From contig CAJYMH010000010.1 of the NCBI GenBank assembly GCA_913776195.1, positions 1 through 64,000 on the forward strand: 64,000 bases of DNA. Reading direction: 5' to 3'. The position numbers and the translations under genes were made by a program. The notes under the pieces were generated by a model, which saw only the letters and a list, made by a program, of their open reading frames with translations, was not told the origin of the DNA and did no database searches. Origin of the DNA: an uncultured Caulobacter sp. (GTDB lineage Bacteria; Pseudomonadota; Alphaproteobacteria; Caulobacterales; Caulobacteraceae). Shown piece after piece: positions 53,659-62,600 of this stretch. Every line of letters begins with the position of its first letter. The first letter of the stretch is position 1.

Positions 53659-53717
53659 TCGTTTCCACCTCAGGAACATCGCGCCCTCGCCGCCCGTTTC
53701 CTCGTCCAGCACAGGAG

Positions 53718-54170
53718 ATGGCCATGACCGATGCGAACGGCGACTGGGAACAGGATCAGGCTGAGGCTTTCGACGAGGACAACATGTCTCTCGACGAACA
53801 GGGCGGGCCTAACGCCGAGTACCGAACCTTCGAGGAGACGCCAGACGTCGAGGACTTGACCCAGGCGGCCGGCGACGCGGACGATGACGACGCGCTGATC
53901 GCCGAGGACCTCGACGACGAGGAGATCATCGAACTGGAGGCGGACGCCGATGACGGTGAGTTCGACGACGCGGCTCTGGAAGACGACCAGAAGCTCGCCG
54001 TCCGCTCCACCATGGGCCTGTCCCGAGGGGCTGACGACGAGGTCGATCTCGCGGCGGCGGGTGATCTGTCAGACGCCGGCGGCGCCCGAGCGTCGCGCTA
54101 TGAATCCTCGCGGCTCGATGACGACGATCTCGAAGATCTCGGCTATTCGAAAGACGGCAAGGCGATATAG
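53718..54170 (+). CDS. Highly acidic hypothetical protein
   Basis: AGGAG before ATG; Asp/Glu-rich throughout. Confidence 0.8.
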   Translation: MAMTDANGDWEQDQAEAFDEDNMSLDEQGGPNAEYRTFEETPDVEDLTQAAGDADDDDALIAEDLDDEEIIELEADADDGEFDDAALEDDQKLAVRSTMGLSRGADDEVDLAAAGDLSDAGGARASRYESSRLDDDDLEDLGYSKDGKAI

Positions 54171-54291
54171 TTAAAAGCGCGGAAACCTTTGCAGCGCTTG
54201 GGTTTGCGTAAAATAAAACTCGTCGTCGAAACGATTTCTTTGCCAACGGCTGCGCAGGGTGCCCCCTTATTCTTGGGATTAAGGGCGCCGC

Positions 54292-56694
54292 GTGCTCAAA
54301 GTTCTGACGTGCCTCACCACCGAGCATGATTTCCGGCTCGTCGTGGTCGCAGCGGTCGTCTGCTTCTCGGCATGCCTGACGGCGTTCCGGCTGTTTTCGC
54401 GCATCCGTGGCTCCCAGGGAATGGTCCGCGCCGCATGGCTGCTGTTGACCGGCCTGGTGGCGGGCTCCGGCGTCTGGGCCACCCACTTCATCGCCATGCT
54501 CGCCTACCAGCCGGGCCTTCCCACCGGTTACGAGCCGATGGGCACCCTGGCGTCGCTGATGATCGCGGTGGTGTTCATCGGCGGCGGCTTCGCGGTGGGC
54601 GCGGCGCGGCGCGACAGCGACAACCAGGTGGCCGGCGGCGTGCTGATCGGGCTTGGCGTCGCGGCCATGCACTATGAAGGCATGTCGGCCTTCGAAACCC
54701 AGGGCCAGCTGATCTGGGAGCACGCCACCGTCGGGGCGTCGGTCCTGTTCGGCGTCGTCGGCGCCGTGGCCGCTTTACTGGTGGCGGGCCGAGCCCGCAG
54801 CCTGAGCCGCCAGCTTATGGCCGGCAGCCTGTTCGCCACCGGCGTCTGCGCGCTGCATTTCACCGGCATGGCGGCCATCACCATCATCCCCGATCCGGCC
54901 GTTGTTGTTCCGGCCCAGCTGCTGTCGGGCGGGGTCCTGACCTTCGCCGTCACCGGCATCACCGGCATGATCGTGCTGGGCGGACTGGGAGCGGTGGTCA
55001 TCGAATCCCAGACCAACCGCTCGGCCGTGGAGCGTATCCGCCGCCTGGCCAACGCCGCCTATGAAGGCCTCGCAGTGGTCGAGGACGGGCGCCTGAACGA
55101 CGCCAACGCCGCCTTCTGCGAGCTGATCGGCGCCCCGCTGAGCGAAATCCAGGGGCTGCGGGTCGAGGGCGAACTGCTCGTCTTCGACATGGGCGCGGTC
55201 CCCGGCATCGGGCATCGCCGCGAGGCGCTGTTGCGCCCCCGGGACGGTTCGCCCGAGATTCCGGTGGAGGTGTTCGCGCGCCTGCTCGACGACGGCCGCC
55301 GCAATGAGACCAGCGGCCTGACGGTCCTGGCCATCCGCGACCTGCGCGAGCGCCGCTCCGCGGAGGAGAAAATCCGCTATCTGGCCGAGCATGACGGTCT
55401 GACGGGCCTGCCGAACCGTCACGCCCTGCAGACGCGGTTTTCCGCCGCCCTGGATCGGGTGGAGGCTTCTGGCGAGGGCCTGGCGCTGCTGTGCCTGGAC
55501 CTGGACAATTTCAAGGACGCCAACGACCTGCATGGGCACGCCGCAGGCGACGCCCTGCTGGTGGAGGCGGCGCAGCGCCTATCGAGCGTGCTGCCCGCAC
55601 CGTCTTTCGCCGCCCGCCTGGGCGGCGACGAGTTCGTGATCGTGCAGATCGGCGGACGCGATCAGCCGGCGGCCGCCGCCGAACTGGCCGCCCGCGTCCT
55701 GGACGTCATGCGCAAGCCCTTCAGCTATGAGGGCCACGAGTTGTCGCTCGGCGTCAGCATCGGGGTCAGCCTCTGCCCCGACGACGGCCGCACCGCCGCC
55801 GCCCTGATGGCCAACGCCGACATGGCCCTGTATCGGGCCAAGGAGGGCGGCCGCGACCGCTATCGCTTCTTCAAGCGCGAGATGGATGAGACGATCCGCG
55901 AGCGCCGCAATCTGGCGCGCGAGCTGAAGGCCGCCATCCAGGCCGAAGAGCTGATGGTCTACTACCAGCCCCAGGCTCGCACGTCCGACGGCGAGGTCTG
56001 CGGCTTCGAGGCGCTGGTGCGCTGGAACCACCCGATACGGGGCATGATCCCGCCCATCGAGTTCATCCCGATCGCGGAGGAAAGCGGGCTGATCGAGGCG
56101 CTCGGCGCGTTCGTCCTCAACCGAGCCTGCGCCGACGCCATCGCCTGGGAGCGTCCGTTGAATGTGGCGGTGAACCTGTCGCCGCTGCAGCTGAACCAGC
56201 CCGGCCTGTCGGCCATGGTCCACGGGGTGCTGATCAATTCCGGCCTGTCGCCGCAGCGGCTGGAGCTGGAGGTCACCGAAAGCGCCCTGTTCAAGGACTA
56301 CCAGCGCGCCCTCGACAACCTGCGCCAGCTGAAGGCCCTGGGGGTGCGCATCGCCATGGACGACTTCGGCACCGGCTATTCGTCCCTTTCGACCCTGCAG
56401 TCCTTCCCCTTCGACAAGCTCAAGATCGACAAGAGCTTCGTGGAAAGCATCCATCGCCACGATCGGGCCACGGCCATCGTGAAGGCGGTGCTGAGCCTCG
56501 GCCGCAGCCTGGACATCCCGGTGGTCGCCGAGGGCGTGGAGACCGGCGAGCAGCTGGCTTTCCTGCGTGGTGAGAACTGCGCCGAAGTGCAGGGCTACGC
56601 CATCGGCCGTCCGGCGCCGGTGCACACCCTGAGCAACTGGACCAACCCGTTGGCTCGCAAGGCTGCGCCGCGTCGCCGCCGCACCGCCGCCTGA
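54292..56694 (+). CDS. MHYT sensor-linked diguanylate cyclase/phosphodiesterase (MHYT-PAS-GGDEF-EAL)
   Basis: MHYT repeats (ATHFIAML, AAMHYEGM, ALHFTGM); RLGGDEFVIV; GFEALVRWNHP; MDDFGTGYSSL. Confidence 0.95.
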   Translation: MLKVLTCLTTEHDFRLVVVAAVVCFSACLTAFRLFSRIRGSQGMVRAAWLLLTGLVAGSGVWATHFIAMLAYQPGLPTGYEPMGTLASLMIAVVFIGGGFAVGAARRDSDNQVAGGVLIGLGVAAMHYEGMSAFETQGQLIWEHATVGASVLFGVVGAVAALLVAGRARSLSRQLMAGSLFATGVCALHFTGMAAITIIPDPAVVVPAQLLSGGVLTFAVTGITGMIVLGGLGAVVIESQTNRSAVERIRRLANAAYEGLAVVEDGRLNDANAAFCELIGAPLSEIQGLRVEGELLVFDMGAVPGIGHRREALLRPRDGSPEIPVEVFARLLDDGRRNETSGLTVLAIRDLRERRSAEEKIRYLAEHDGLTGLPNRHALQTRFSAALDRVEASGEGLALLCLDLDNFKDANDLHGHAAGDALLVEAAQRLSSVLPAPSFAARLGGDEFVIVQIGGRDQPAAAAELAARVLDVMRKPFSYEGHELSLGVSIGVSLCPDDGRTAAALMANADMALYRAKEGGRDRYRFFKREMDETIRERRNLARELKAAIQAEELMVYYQPQARTSDGEVCGFEALVRWNHPIRGMIPPIEFIPIAEESGLIEALGAFVLNRACADAIAWERPLNVAVNLSPLQLNQPGLSAMVHGVLINSGLSPQRLELEVTESALFKDYQRALDNLRQLKALGVRIAMDDFGTGYSSLSTLQSFPFDKLKIDKSFVESIHRHDRATAIVKAVLSLGRSLDIPVVAEGVETGEQLAFLRGENCAEVQGYAIGRPAPVHTLSNWTNPLARKAAPRRRRTAA

Positions 56695-56792
56695 GCACGA
56701 TCGGACCAGGCGCGGCCATCAGCCGCTTTCGCGCGCATCCCATCCTGGGTTAGTGTGCTGACGGGACAGGGGTGGCCCACGTGGAGTGAGCT

Positions 56793-58208
56793 ATGCCCGT
56801 TTTCGGACCCGCCAAGTGGGATTCCGCTCAGTACGGTGTCGGCGCGACCGTCACCTGGAGTTTCGCCGAAGGCGCCCTTGGCGGCCTGCCGTCCGGCTAC
56901 ACCAGCATGACGCCGATCGCCGCGGGCTTCCGCGCCTTGGTCCAGGCCGCCTTCGACGCCTGGGAGGCGGTGGCCAACATCGACTTTGTCTGGGTGGCCG
57001 ACGCGTCTAACGTCAATATCCGGATCGGGGACGCGCCGATCGACGGACGGCCCGGCGCGGGGCAGGGGTCCACCCTGGCCACGGCGCAGTTCTGGTATCG
57101 CGGCGGCGAGATGAGCGTCGCCCAGGTCTATTTCGACGTCGACGCCTATGACCGGGGCAACTTCTACAGCACCGCCGTTCATGAGATCGGCCACGCCATC
57201 GGACTGGAGCACACCACGATCCAGAACGCGGTGATGTACCCGCAGATCACCAGCGCCAATCGTGACGGCGTTCTCACTTCGGATGACCTCGCCGGCATCC
57301 AGACGCTCTACGGCGCCAAGGCCGCTTCCGGGGCCAGCGCTACGGTCAGTGTGCTGCAGGCGAGCTTCGAGCATGTGCTGCGGGTGAACCCGGCCACGGC
57401 GCCCGCGACGCTTGTCCTGTCCGATGGCGCAGTCGTTTCCAATCCCATGAAGGCCTTCGCGGATCTGCTGCCCGGCATGGCGGCGCAGATCGACCGCGGC
57501 GCCCTGAGTCTCGCCGACGCCCGCGCCCAGATCGCCGGCTGGGCCGACACGACCACTTCGGTGGCCAATCTTTCCTATGATTTCTTCACCGGCCGCACGC
57601 CCCGCGAAGACGGCCTGGACTTTCTGGTCAACAGCGGCGGGAACGCCAATGACCTGAACGACCCCTACTATGCGCGGTTCAATATGGAGAACCGCTACAT
57701 CAACTTCGCCGTGAACCTGGGAAAGCTGGGGGAGGGGCGAGCCGATTTCGCTGACGACTATGGCGGTCTCAACCTGCGGCAGGCGACGGCGAAGGCCTAT
57801 GGGGAGATATTCGGGATCGGGGCCACCGACGCCAAGGTCTCCGCCCTTCTGACCGGGACCCGCATAGACTACTTCATCAGCTATGGCGGCGACGGTCAGA
57901 ACGGGACCGGGACCAAGGCGGCCATGGTCGGCTGGCTGCTGGCCGAGGCGCAAAAGGCCGACGAGGGTCCCTATGTGACGGCTAACAACCGCTTCCTCAT
58001 CGACCTGGCGCAGGACGGCGTCGCCCAGTTCAATGTTCACCTGCCCGCGGCCTATGGCGCTTCCGCGCTGGTCGAGGGTTCCGGTAATCTGGAGATGCAC
58101 GCCGAATCCTACTGGAGCAATCCGCAGCTTGACCTGGAGCTCGGGAGCCAAGCTGAGCCTTGGGGCGTTGTGCGGAACCAGGCTGTCGAATACGCCGAGC
58201 TGGTCTGA
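56793..58208 (+). CDS. Matrixin-like zinc metalloprotease with C-terminal RsaA-NTD-like (S-layer/LPS-anchoring) region
   Basis: HEIGHAIGLEHTTIQNAVMYPQ zinc site and Met-turn; downstream SYDFFTGRTPREDGLDFLVNSGGNANDLNDPYYARFNMENRYINFAVNLG. Confidence 0.8.
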   Translation: MPVFGPAKWDSAQYGVGATVTWSFAEGALGGLPSGYTSMTPIAAGFRALVQAAFDAWEAVANIDFVWVADASNVNIRIGDAPIDGRPGAGQGSTLATAQFWYRGGEMSVAQVYFDVDAYDRGNFYSTAVHEIGHAIGLEHTTIQNAVMYPQITSANRDGVLTSDDLAGIQTLYGAKAASGASATVSVLQASFEHVLRVNPATAPATLVLSDGAVVSNPMKAFADLLPGMAAQIDRGALSLADARAQIAGWADTTTSVANLSYDFFTGRTPREDGLDFLVNSGGNANDLNDPYYARFNMENRYINFAVNLGKLGEGRADFADDYGGLNLRQATAKAYGEIFGIGATDAKVSALLTGTRIDYFISYGGDGQNGTGTKAAMVGWLLAEAQKADEGPYVTANNRFLIDLAQDGVAQFNVHLPAAYGASALVEGSGNLEMHAESYWSNPQLDLELGSQAEPWGVVRNQAVEYAELV

Positions 58209-58271
58209 AGCTTCGCCATTGACGGAGCGCGGGTCGGGCCGGACATTCGCCGGCCGTAAATTGGACCCGTC

Positions 58272-59387
58272 ATGGCCGCACAGCCCGTCACCTCGCGTAC
58301 CTCGCTGATCATCATCGCCGCTGTGGCGGTGGGCTTCACGCTCTACTTCCTTCGCGGCATCCTCACGCCGCTCGCCCTGGCGATGTTCCTGGCCGTGATG
58401 ATCGACGGCTTCGCCCGGTTGCTGAAGGACCGCATCCCCGGCTTTCCGGCGCGGGCGGCCATGCCGGCGGCGGTCGTCTTCTCCATCCTATTCCTGGGTC
58501 TGACCCTGTGGTTCGTGGCCGCCAACGCCGCGGGTTTCGTGAACCAGCTGGTCAACTACGGGCCGCGCATCGACGGTCGGATCGCACAAGGGGCGGATTT
58601 CCTGGGCGTCGCCGCCCCGCCGCCCGTGCGCGAACTGATCGGGCGCTTCAATCCGGCCCGCTACATCGGCGCCGTGGCCGGCGGGTTCCAGAACTTCGCC
58701 TCGGACGCGGTGTTCGTGCTGATCTATCTCGGCTTCATCATCGCCTCGCGCCAGGGCTTCCAGCAAAAGGCCAAGGCGCTGTTCCCGGACGAGGCGGAGC
58801 GTCAGGAGGCGGGCAAGACCTTCGACCGCATCCGCAGCGGCGTGGAGCGCTATCTGTGGATTCAGACCGTCACCGGTCTGATGATCGCCTTCGGCTCGTG
58901 GATCGCTATGGCTGCGGTCGGGTTGGACAGCGCCCTGTTCTGGGCCTTCCTGATCTTCCTGGCCTCCTACATCCCCATCGTCGGCGGCGTGATCGGCGTG
59001 GCCCTGCCGCCCGTCTTCGCCCTGGTCCAGTTCGAGACCTGGTGGCAGGCGTTCCTGCTGCTGGGCATCCTGCAGGGGGTGCAGTTCGTGGTCGGCAATG
59101 TGGTCCAGCCGCGCATGCAGGGCGACAGCCTCAACATGGATCCGGTGGTGGTGCTGCTGGCCCTGGCCTTCTGGAGCCTGGTCTGGGGTTTGCCGGGCGC
59201 GTTCCTGTCCACGCCGCTGGCGGTCATGACCATGGTTATCCTGGCGCAGTTCGAAGGCGGGCGGCGCGTCGCGATCCTGCTTTCGGCGGACGGCGACCCC
59301 CTGGGCATGGATGATCGGCCGGTCAAAAGCCCCCGGAAACGGGCCGCCGCCGCCCGGAAAAATTCACCCGCAAAACCTTCTTCCTGA
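58272..59387 (+). CDS. AI-2E family transporter
   Basis: FLRGILTPLALAMFLAVMIDGFARLLK; ASYIPIVGGVIGVALPPVFALVQF; C-terminal VWGLPGAFLSTPLAVM. Confidence 0.94.
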   Translation: MAAQPVTSRTSLIIIAAVAVGFTLYFLRGILTPLALAMFLAVMIDGFARLLKDRIPGFPARAAMPAAVVFSILFLGLTLWFVAANAAGFVNQLVNYGPRIDGRIAQGADFLGVAAPPPVRELIGRFNPARYIGAVAGGFQNFASDAVFVLIYLGFIIASRQGFQQKAKALFPDEAERQEAGKTFDRIRSGVERYLWIQTVTGLMIAFGSWIAMAAVGLDSALFWAFLIFLASYIPIVGGVIGVALPPVFALVQFETWWQAFLLLGILQGVQFVVGNVVQPRMQGDSLNMDPVVVLLALAFWSLVWGLPGAFLSTPLAVMTMVILAQFEGGRRVAILLSADGDPLGMDDRPVKSPRKRAAAARKNSPAKPSS

Positions 59388-59428
59388 GGGGGCTTTAATC
59401 TCTGTCTGGTCTCCCTATCTAGAGATCA

Positions 59429-59547
59429 TCGGACGATCCCCCAGGTCCGAAACGCGGATCGGCGAAAACCGCCGAAACCGCTCAAGGCGACGCCATTTCC
59501 CCCATGGCGAGCCGTTGCGCCGCCGGATTTCCCCCATCCGGCGGCGC
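59429..59547 (+). ncRNA. Candidate structured RNA: four consecutive hairpins, three with CCCCC-containing loops
   Basis: TCGGAC-GATCCCCCAG-GTCCGA; TCGGCG-AAAAC-CGCCGA; CGCCAT-TTCCCCC-ATGGCG; GCGCCGCCGGAT-TTCCCCC-ATCCGGCGGCGC. Confidence 0.5.
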
Positions 59548-59677
59548 TTTCGCGTTCACAACGTCGCAAATCCCGATTTTTTCCAAATGAGGGGTTGTCT
59601 CCCCTCCCGTGTCGGGGTTGATCCCTTCTGAACGCGGGCAAGCGCGCCCGCGGGAGGAATAAAAACGGGGTTACCCT

Positions 59678-62600
59678 ATGAGCGGCGCAAAAGTCCGCCC
59701 GTCAGTCGCAGCTGACTTCGAATCTGATGCCTTGAAGAAGGCGTTCTCCGCGCAACTTGGCGCGGCGGCGCCCTCCGCCGAGGGTTTCCTGATCCAGGTG
59801 ATCGATGATTGCGCCCCCGACGAACTTGTCGGGATGAGCGAAGGCGATCTCGCCGCCATCCTCGCCGACTTCTGGCGCTTCGCCAGCACGGACGGCCTGA
59901 CCGATCCGGCCATCCGACTGCGCCGCGCCGCCGGCGAAGGCGGCCGCGACCTGGGCTACGACCTGCTGGAGATCGTCCAGCCCGACCGCCCGTTCCTGGT
60001 CGATTCCATCATGGGCGAGATCGCCGATCTCGGCTTCGCCGTCCGCGCCATGTTCCACCCGGTGGCCGAGCTGGCGGGCGTCCGCCGCTCGATGATCCAG
60101 GTGCACCTCGATCCGGTGGGCGAGGACCGCGAAGACGCCCTGGTCGCCGCCATCCACGCCACCTTGGCCGACGTGAAGGCGGCGGTGGAGGATTTCGCCG
60201 GCATGCGCGCCCTGATGCGCCGAACGGTGGAGGAGCTTCGCGCCGCCCCGGCCCCGGAATCAGCCGCCGAGCGTGAAGAGCTGATCGCTTTCCTGTCCTG
60301 GCTCGAGAGCGACCATTTCGTTTTCCTGGGCGCCCGCACCTACGAATATCCGCGCACCGCCGACGGCGGCTATGCGGCTGAAGAGCCGCTGTACCAACCG
60401 GAAGACAGCCTGGGCGTCCTGCGCGACCAGTCGCGCGCCGTCCTGCGGCGCGCCAGCGAGCCGGCCATCCTGTCGGCCCAGTTGCGCAAGCACCTAGAGG
60501 TCGGCGACCCGGTGGTGGTGGCCAAGTCCAACCTGCGCTCGCGCGTCCACCGCCACGCCTATATGGACTATGTGGGGGTCAAGCGTTACGGCGCGGACGG
60601 CAAGCCGTCGGGCGAGATCCGCTTCGTCGGCCTGTTCACCGCCGAGGGCTATGAGGCGCCCGCGCACGAAGTGCCGCTGATCCGCCGCAAGATCGCCGGC
60701 GTCACCCAGCGCGCGGGCTTCGCCCCTGGCAGCCACAACGCCAAGCGTCTTCGCAACATCGTCGAAACCTATCCGCGGGACGAACTGTTCCAGATGGGCG
60801 AGGACGAGCTCCTCGCCATCGCGCTGGGTGTTTTGCACCTTTACGATCGGCCGCGCGTGCGCTTGTTCGCCCGCCGCGACCCGTTCGACCGCTTCGTGTC
60901 GATCTTGCTGTTCGTGCCGCGCGACCGTTACGACTCAGGCGTCCGCGCCCGGGCCGGCGACATTCTGGCCCAGGCCTTCGGGGGTCGGGTCTCGGCCTAC
61001 TATCCCAGCTTTTCCGACGCGCCCCTGGCGCGGGTTCACTACATCATCGGCGTGGCGCCGGGCGAACATCCCAGCCCGGATCTTTCGGCGGTGGAGGCCC
61101 AGATCGCCGAAACCGCCCGCACGTGGGAGGACCGCTTCGAGGCGGCCGCCCGCGACGGCGGCGTGGCTCGCGGGACGGTGGGCGAGACCCTGGCCCGTTA
61201 CGCCAGCGCCTTTTCGCCGGGCTATCGCGACGAGAACGACGCCGCCGAAGCCCTGGCCGACATGGCGGTGATCGAGGACATGTCCGCTGACGAGCCGGTC
61301 CGCATCCGCGCCTTCCGCAAGCCTACCGACACGCCGCTGCAGTTCCGCTTCAAGCTGTACCGCCCGCGCGAGGCGGCCCCGCTGGCCAATGTCCTGCCGA
61401 TCCTTGAGCACATGGGCCTGAAAGCCCTGATCGAGGAAGGCAACAAGGTCACGCCGATCGGCCCCGACGGCGAGGCTCGCCCGGTCTGGGTGCATGAATT
61501 CCTGCTGCAGGACGATCAGGGCGAGCACCTGCTGTTCGCGGACGCCCGCGCCCCGTTCGAGGCGGCCTTCACGGCGGTCTGGACCGGCCAGACCGAAAGC
61601 GACGGGTTCAACCGCCTGGTGCTGGAGCTTGGCATATCCTGGCGCGAGGCGGCCCTGATCCGGGCCTTGGCCAAGTACCGCCAGCAGAGCGGGCTTGATC
61701 CGAGCCAGGCCGTCCAGGAAGAGGCGCTCAGCGCCCACCCCGGCGTCGCCCGCCTGATCCTCGATCTGTTCCGCACCAAGTTCGACCCGGCCCTCGCACC
61801 GGACGCCGAGGCCCGCGAGACCCAGGCCCAGTCGATCATGGCCCAGGTGGTCGAGGCCCTTCAGGCCGTGGCCAGCCTGGATCACGACCGCGTCCTGCGC
61901 CGCCTGGCCCTGCTCGTCGGGGCGGTGAAGCGCACCAACTTCTACCAGCAGGACGCCGACGGCGCGCCCAAGCCCCACATCAGCTTCAAGGTCGCCAGCC
62001 GCGAGCTGGACGACCTGCCGGCGCCCAAGCCCTATCGCGAGATCTTCGTCTGGGCCCCCCATGTGGAGGGCGTCCACCTGCGCTTCGGCCCGGTGGCGCG
62101 CGGCGGCCTGCGCTGGTCCGACCGTCGCGACGACTTCCGCACCGAAGTGCTGGGCCTGGTGAAGGCGCAGCAGGTGAAGAACGCCGTCATCGTGCCGGTG
62201 GGCTCCAAGGGCGGCTTCTATCCCAAGGCCCTGCCGCGCGGGGGGACCCCGGACGAGACCCGCGCCGCGGCCATCGTCGCCTACAAGACCTTCCTGTCCG
62301 GCCTTCTGGACATCACTGACAACCTGGGGGCAGACGGCGAGGTCATCCGCCCGGCCGGCGTCATCGCCCATGACGGGGACGATCCCTATCTGGTCGTCGC
62401 CGCCGACAAGGGTACGGCGACCTTCTCGGACATCGCCAACGGCCTGGCCGACGACTACGGCTTCTGGCTCGGCGACGCCTTCGCCTCGGGCGGGTCGGTG
62501 GGCTACGACCACAAGGTCATGGGCATCACCGCGCGCGGCGCGTGGGAGGCGGTGAAGCGCCATTTCCGCGAGCTGGGCAAGGACATCCAGACCGAGCCCT

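Noticed and set aside
53348-53725. Minus-strand ORF over tRNA-Gly
   Set aside because: Contains the common RRDSNSRP-type artefact from translating a tRNA in reverse.
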